NCBI GenBank assembly: GCA_946538475.1
Contig: CAMNGN010000071.1
Coordinates: 1 to 9,503 of the forward strand
Direction: 5' to 3'
Origin: an uncultured Blautia sp.
GTDB taxonomy: Bacteria; Bacillota; Clostridia; Lachnospirales; Lachnospiraceae
Length of the DNA: 9,503 bases
The notes beneath the pieces are model-generated. The model had not been told where the DNA came from and made no database searches. It saw only the letters and a list, made by a program, of their open reading frames with translations. Shown here piece by piece: positions 7,855 through 9,503 of this stretch. Each line of letters opens with the position of its first letter. Positions within the stretch are counted from its first letter, which is position 1. A program made the position numbers and the translations under genes.

Positions 7855-7883
7855 AGTATAAGAAGATTTTACTTTTTCGTCAA
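7855..7883 (-). promoter_or_regulatory. Promoter of the CapA-like gene
   Basis: On the minus strand, TTGACG (7878-7883), a 17-base A/T-rich spacer and TATACT (7855-7860) form a strong sigma-A type promoter, with the -10 box 52 bases upstream of the start codon at 7802. Its -35 region shares the 12-mer GTTGACGAAAAA with the yicC promoter. Confidence 0.8.
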
Positions 7884-7960
7884 CTGCTAACTCCAATCGA
7901 TGATGATCTTGGTTTCAGATAACTTTTGATGCTCCGGTTGTCACTCTCTCAATCTGTCTC

Positions 7961-7990
7961 TTTTCAATATCCACAAAAAATGATATCATT
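7961..7990 (+). promoter_or_regulatory. Candidate promoter and palindromic operator for the barnase-barstar operon
   Basis: TTTTCA (7961-7966), a 17-base spacer and TATCAT (7984-7989) make a moderate promoter candidate: the -35 box matches at four positions and the -10 box at five. The -10 box lies inside the perfect 12-base palindrome AATGATATCATT (7979-7990), a plausible repressor site. Extended to 7994, it resembles a Fur-type box (TGATA...ATTATCA) but is one base short of the usual spacing. This is inference from motif shape only. Confidence 0.35.
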
Positions 7991-8106
7991 ATCACAGTAT
8001 ACCAAGGGTAGTTCTCTGCCCGCATCAACAAAGCGGCCATCGCCGCACGCCTTACATAAATTGAACCTTTTGGCACTCACCTACCAACAGCAAAGGAGAC
8101 GACACA
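7991..8106 (+). other. Leader region upstream of the barnase-like gene
   Basis: This is the plus-strand part of the roughly 300-base intergenic gap. It holds two short hairpins: 8006-8011 with 8016-8021 (6 bp, one U-G pair, UUCU loop) and 8033-8037 with 8042-8046 (5 GC-rich bp, CAUC loop). Neither is followed by a U-run, so neither looks like a terminator. A strong ribosome site, AAAGGAG (8092-8098), stands eight bases before the ATG at 8107 and fixes that start. No known riboswitch or small gene was recognised. Confidence 0.5.
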
Positions 8107-8694
8107 ATGAGAAAGAAGATCAGAGTACTGCTCAGCGCCCTGCTGGTCCTGATGGCGGTCCTCATCGCAGGAACCGCAAGCGACACCGGCTTTACGCTGC
8201 GCGGAAAAACACAGACCTACGAGTCCGAGAAACCCGAGGCGGCCAAGAAGAAAAAGAAGAAGAAAAACAAATCAAACAGCGAAAACAAGAACAATTCTTC
8301 TTCACAGACAAGTTCTTCCTCAGGAAGCAGTTCGTCAGGCAGCTCTGTCTCTGTAGAAGAGGACGGCGAATATACTTCCAAAGATGAAGTTGCAGCGTAT
8401 ATTCACGAGTTTGGTCATCTTCCCTCCAATTTCATCACCAAGAAGGAAGCCAAAAAGCTGGGCTGGATCAGCAGCGAAGGAAATCTGAGCGAAGTCGCTC
8501 CCGGCAAGAGCATAGGCGGCGATTATTTTGGAAACTACGAGGGCAAGCTTCCGGAAAAGAGCGGCAGGACCTACTACGAATGCGATATCGATTCGGACGG
8601 CGGCTACCGCGGGGCAAAGCGCATTATTTTCTCCGATGACGGGCTGATCTTCTATACCGAAGATCACTATAATTCATTTGAACAGCTGTATTAA
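8107..8694 (+). CDS. Secreted barnase-family ribonuclease
   Basis: A 195-residue precursor. Residues 1-25 form a signal peptide (MRKKIR, then a hydrophobic stretch, then AGTAS); there is no lipobox Cys. A Lys run (47-53) and a Ser/Asn/Gly-rich linker (55-83) follow, then a complete barnase domain (about 88-195). Long matches to Bacillus amyloliquefaciens barnase recalled from memory include VAPGKSIGGD (130-139) and EGKLP plus KSGRT (145-155). The catalytic set is intact: Lys112, Glu158, Arg172 and His187 correspond to barnase Lys27, Glu73, Arg87 and His102, and Arg168 to Arg83. It should therefore cleave single-stranded RNA outside the cell, with the inhibitor protecting the cytoplasm. The Arg59 position is Tyr144. 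The barstar-like gene follows 19 bases downstream. Possible roles are nutrient scavenging or killing competitors; sequence alone does not decide. Confidence 0.95.
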   Translation: MRKKIRVLLSALLVLMAVLIAGTASDTGFTLRGKTQTYESEKPEAAKKKKKKKNKSNSENKNNSSSQTSSSSGSSSSGSSVSVEEDGEYTSKDEVAAYIHEFGHLPSNFITKKEAKKLGWISSEGNLSEVAPGKSIGGDYFGNYEGKLPEKSGRTYYECDIDSDGGYRGAKRIIFSDDGLIFYTEDHYNSFEQLY

Positions 8695-8713
8695 TGCGGA
8701 AAGGAAGATTGCA

Positions 8714-8989
8714 ATGAGAACTGTTACAATAAGAGGTATAGACTTTACCGGTCCGGAAGAGCTGCACGATTATCTGGCATCGGAGCTTTCCTTTCCGGCA
8801 TATTATGGAAGAAACCTGGACGCGCTGTACGATGTGCTGACAGACATTGATGAAGAGACCACGATGGAATTCGATCTGGAAGATATGGACGACAGCGATT
8901 TTGCCGAGTATCTGAGCCGTGTGATTCGCGTAGTGCGCGATGCGGCGGAGGCGAATCATGTGATTCGGGTGGAGTTTTCTGAAGACTGA
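8714..8989 (+). CDS. Barstar-family ribonuclease inhibitor
   Basis: A 91-residue cytosolic protein, matching the 89-90 residues of barstar. It binds the ribonuclease active site and blocks it before secretion. The key helix and loop are present: FPAYYGRNLDALYD (27-40) aligns with barstar LPEYYGENLDALWD, giving Tyr30, Gly32, Asn34, Asp36 and Asp40 for barstar Tyr29, Gly31, Asn33, Asp35 and Asp39. Differences from classical barstar are Trp38 to Tyr39, Trp44 to Ile45 and Glu76 to Asp76. The start at 8714 is chosen because AAAGGAAG (8700-8707) precedes it by six bases and the resulting length fits the family; a TTG-started extension to 8678 would overlap the ribonuclease gene and adds nothing family-like. 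It is the second gene of a two-gene operon, in the usual toxin-then-inhibitor neighbourhood. Confidence 0.93.
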   Translation: MRTVTIRGIDFTGPEELHDYLASELSFPAYYGRNLDALYDVLTDIDEETTMEFDLEDMDDSDFAEYLSRVIRVVRDAAEANHVIRVEFSED

Positions 8990-8997
8990 ACATAAGG

Positions 8998-9058
8998 GTG
9001 ACAGCGCAGAAATGGGTCAATGAGTATGGTTCTCATTGACCCATTTCTACGTTGTCAC
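8998..9058. terminator. Long hairpin between the barstar-like and GNAT genes
   Basis: A perfect 17-bp inverted repeat (9008-9024 with 9032-9048, 7-base loop) is extended by a second paired block (8998-9003 with 9053-9058) across a partly paired 4-base spacer. The plus-strand side is followed by ATTTGTTTT, a modest U-run, so it can end the barnase-barstar transcript. It begins nine bases after the barstar stop, and its right end overlaps the stop codon of the opposing acetyltransferase gene, so it probably also limits minus-strand read-through. It is longer than a typical terminator and may derive from a small palindromic element. Confidence 0.75.
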
Positions 9059-9503
9059 ATTTGTTTTAAATAAAACTTATTCATAGTACTGTGCACCACC
9101 GACCCCGGCCGTGGAATCTCTTCAAATCCCGCCCTTTCATAGATATGAATGGCCGCCTGCAGGTTCGTGTGCGTTTCCAGATAGATGCTCTTGTACCCTT
9201 TCGCACACGCCTCTCTCTCGATAAACTCGATCATCTGATACCCTGTTCCGTGTCCCTGATGGGAGTCAGCCAGATACAGCTTCTGGAGCTCGCAGCAATC
9301 CGGAAAACCGTCAAACTCTGCCAGTCCTATCCCGCCGATCACGGTATCATTCTCTAAAAGAACATAGTAGGCACGCCGCGGATCATCATAAAAAGTGCTC
9401 AGATGATCCAGGCTCTCATCAAAGTAAACAGTCCCGGGGATATCAAGTCCGCGGGCTTTTAAGCTGGTGCGGATGAGGGCAGCCAGAGGGGCGTCATATT
9501 TTT
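9055..9503 (-). CDS. GNAT-family N-acetyltransferase, N-terminus cut by window edge
   Basis: The reading frame runs open from the window edge to a TGA at 9055-9057, giving 148 residues. The visible start reads KYDAPLAALIRTSLKARGLD, typical of the first helix of GNAT proteins, so only about 10-20 residues should be missing. The acetyl-CoA binding motif A is seen as LQKLYLADSHQGHGTGYQMI, with the Q-G-H-G-T-G loop, followed by EFIEREACAKGYKSIYLETHTNLQ and the motif-B segment IHIYERAGFEEI. The protein transfers an acetyl group from acetyl-CoA to an amine; its substrate cannot be told from the sequence. An internal GTG at 9342 is in frame but lies in the middle of the fold and is not the likely start. 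It converges with the barstar-like gene. Confidence 0.9.
   Translation of the reverse strand, partial: KYDAPLAALIRTSLKARGLDIPGTVYFDESLDHLSTFYDDPRRAYYVLLENDTVIGGIGLAEFDGFPDCCELQKLYLADSHQGHGTGYQMIEFIEREACAKGYKSIYLETHTNLQAAIHIYERAGFEEIPRPGSVVHSTMNKFYLKQM

Noticed and set aside
7981..7994. A canonical Fur box upstream of the RNase gene
   Set aside because: The half-sites resemble a Fur box, but the left half deviates and the central spacing is one base short, so it is reported only as a candidate palindrome.
8678..8713. A TTG-started N-terminal extension of the barstar-like protein
   Set aside because: It overlaps the end of the RNase gene and adds 12 residues without barstar similarity. The ATG at 8714 has a well-spaced ribosome site and gives the normal family length.
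9055..9342. A short GNAT protein beginning at the GTG at 9342
   Set aside because: The frame stays open to the window edge and the upstream residues match the N-terminal half of a GNAT fold, so the gene is longer and simply cut by the window.

Overview
The window looks like a chromosomal stretch from a low-to-moderate-GC Bacillota, most likely a member of the Clostridia close to Lachnospiraceae. This rests on the gene types (a YicC/YloC-type RNase, a clostridial-type EF-G paralogue, TyrA with a C-terminal ACT domain, an AroA of the GNSGTT type), AGGAGG-like ribosome sites, and several TTGACn-17-TATAAT-like promoters. The organism assignment is inference. No tRNA, rRNA, CRISPR array, transposase gene or phage gene was seen.

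Layout from left to right. (1) 1-812, minus: yicC, missing its last roughly 20 codons at the window edge, with its own near-consensus promoter. (2) 953-3034, minus: an EF-G-like GTPase of the FusA2 type with altered GTPase motifs, ended by a clear hairpin terminator. (3) 3035-3245: a divergent promoter region. (4) 3246-5680, plus: tyrA then aroA, a small aromatic amino acid operon (chorismate supply through EPSP synthase, tyrosine branch through prephenate dehydrogenase). (5) 5679-5800: a 122-base near-perfect palindrome filling the gap between the convergent aroA and CapA-like genes. (6) 5805-7802, minus: a membrane-anchored CapA-like protein with a long basic, low-complexity cytoplasmic head and an acidic, Tyr-rich tail. 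(7) 7803-8106: a divergent control region. (8) 8107-8989, plus: a secreted barnase-family ribonuclease followed 19 bases later by its barstar-family inhibitor. (9) 8998-9058: a long hairpin between convergent genes. (10) 9055-9503, minus: a GNAT acetyltransferase, cut at its N-terminal side by the window edge.

Most of the window is housekeeping. The parts most worth a second look are the barnase/barstar cassette (all catalytic residues kept, but several known toxin-inhibitor contact positions changed, plus an unusual Lys-run and Ser-rich linker and a tiny coupling ORF between the two genes), the EF-G paralogue that lacks both the usual NKxD motif and the catalytic His, the long palindrome after aroA, and the charge-polarised CapA-like protein.
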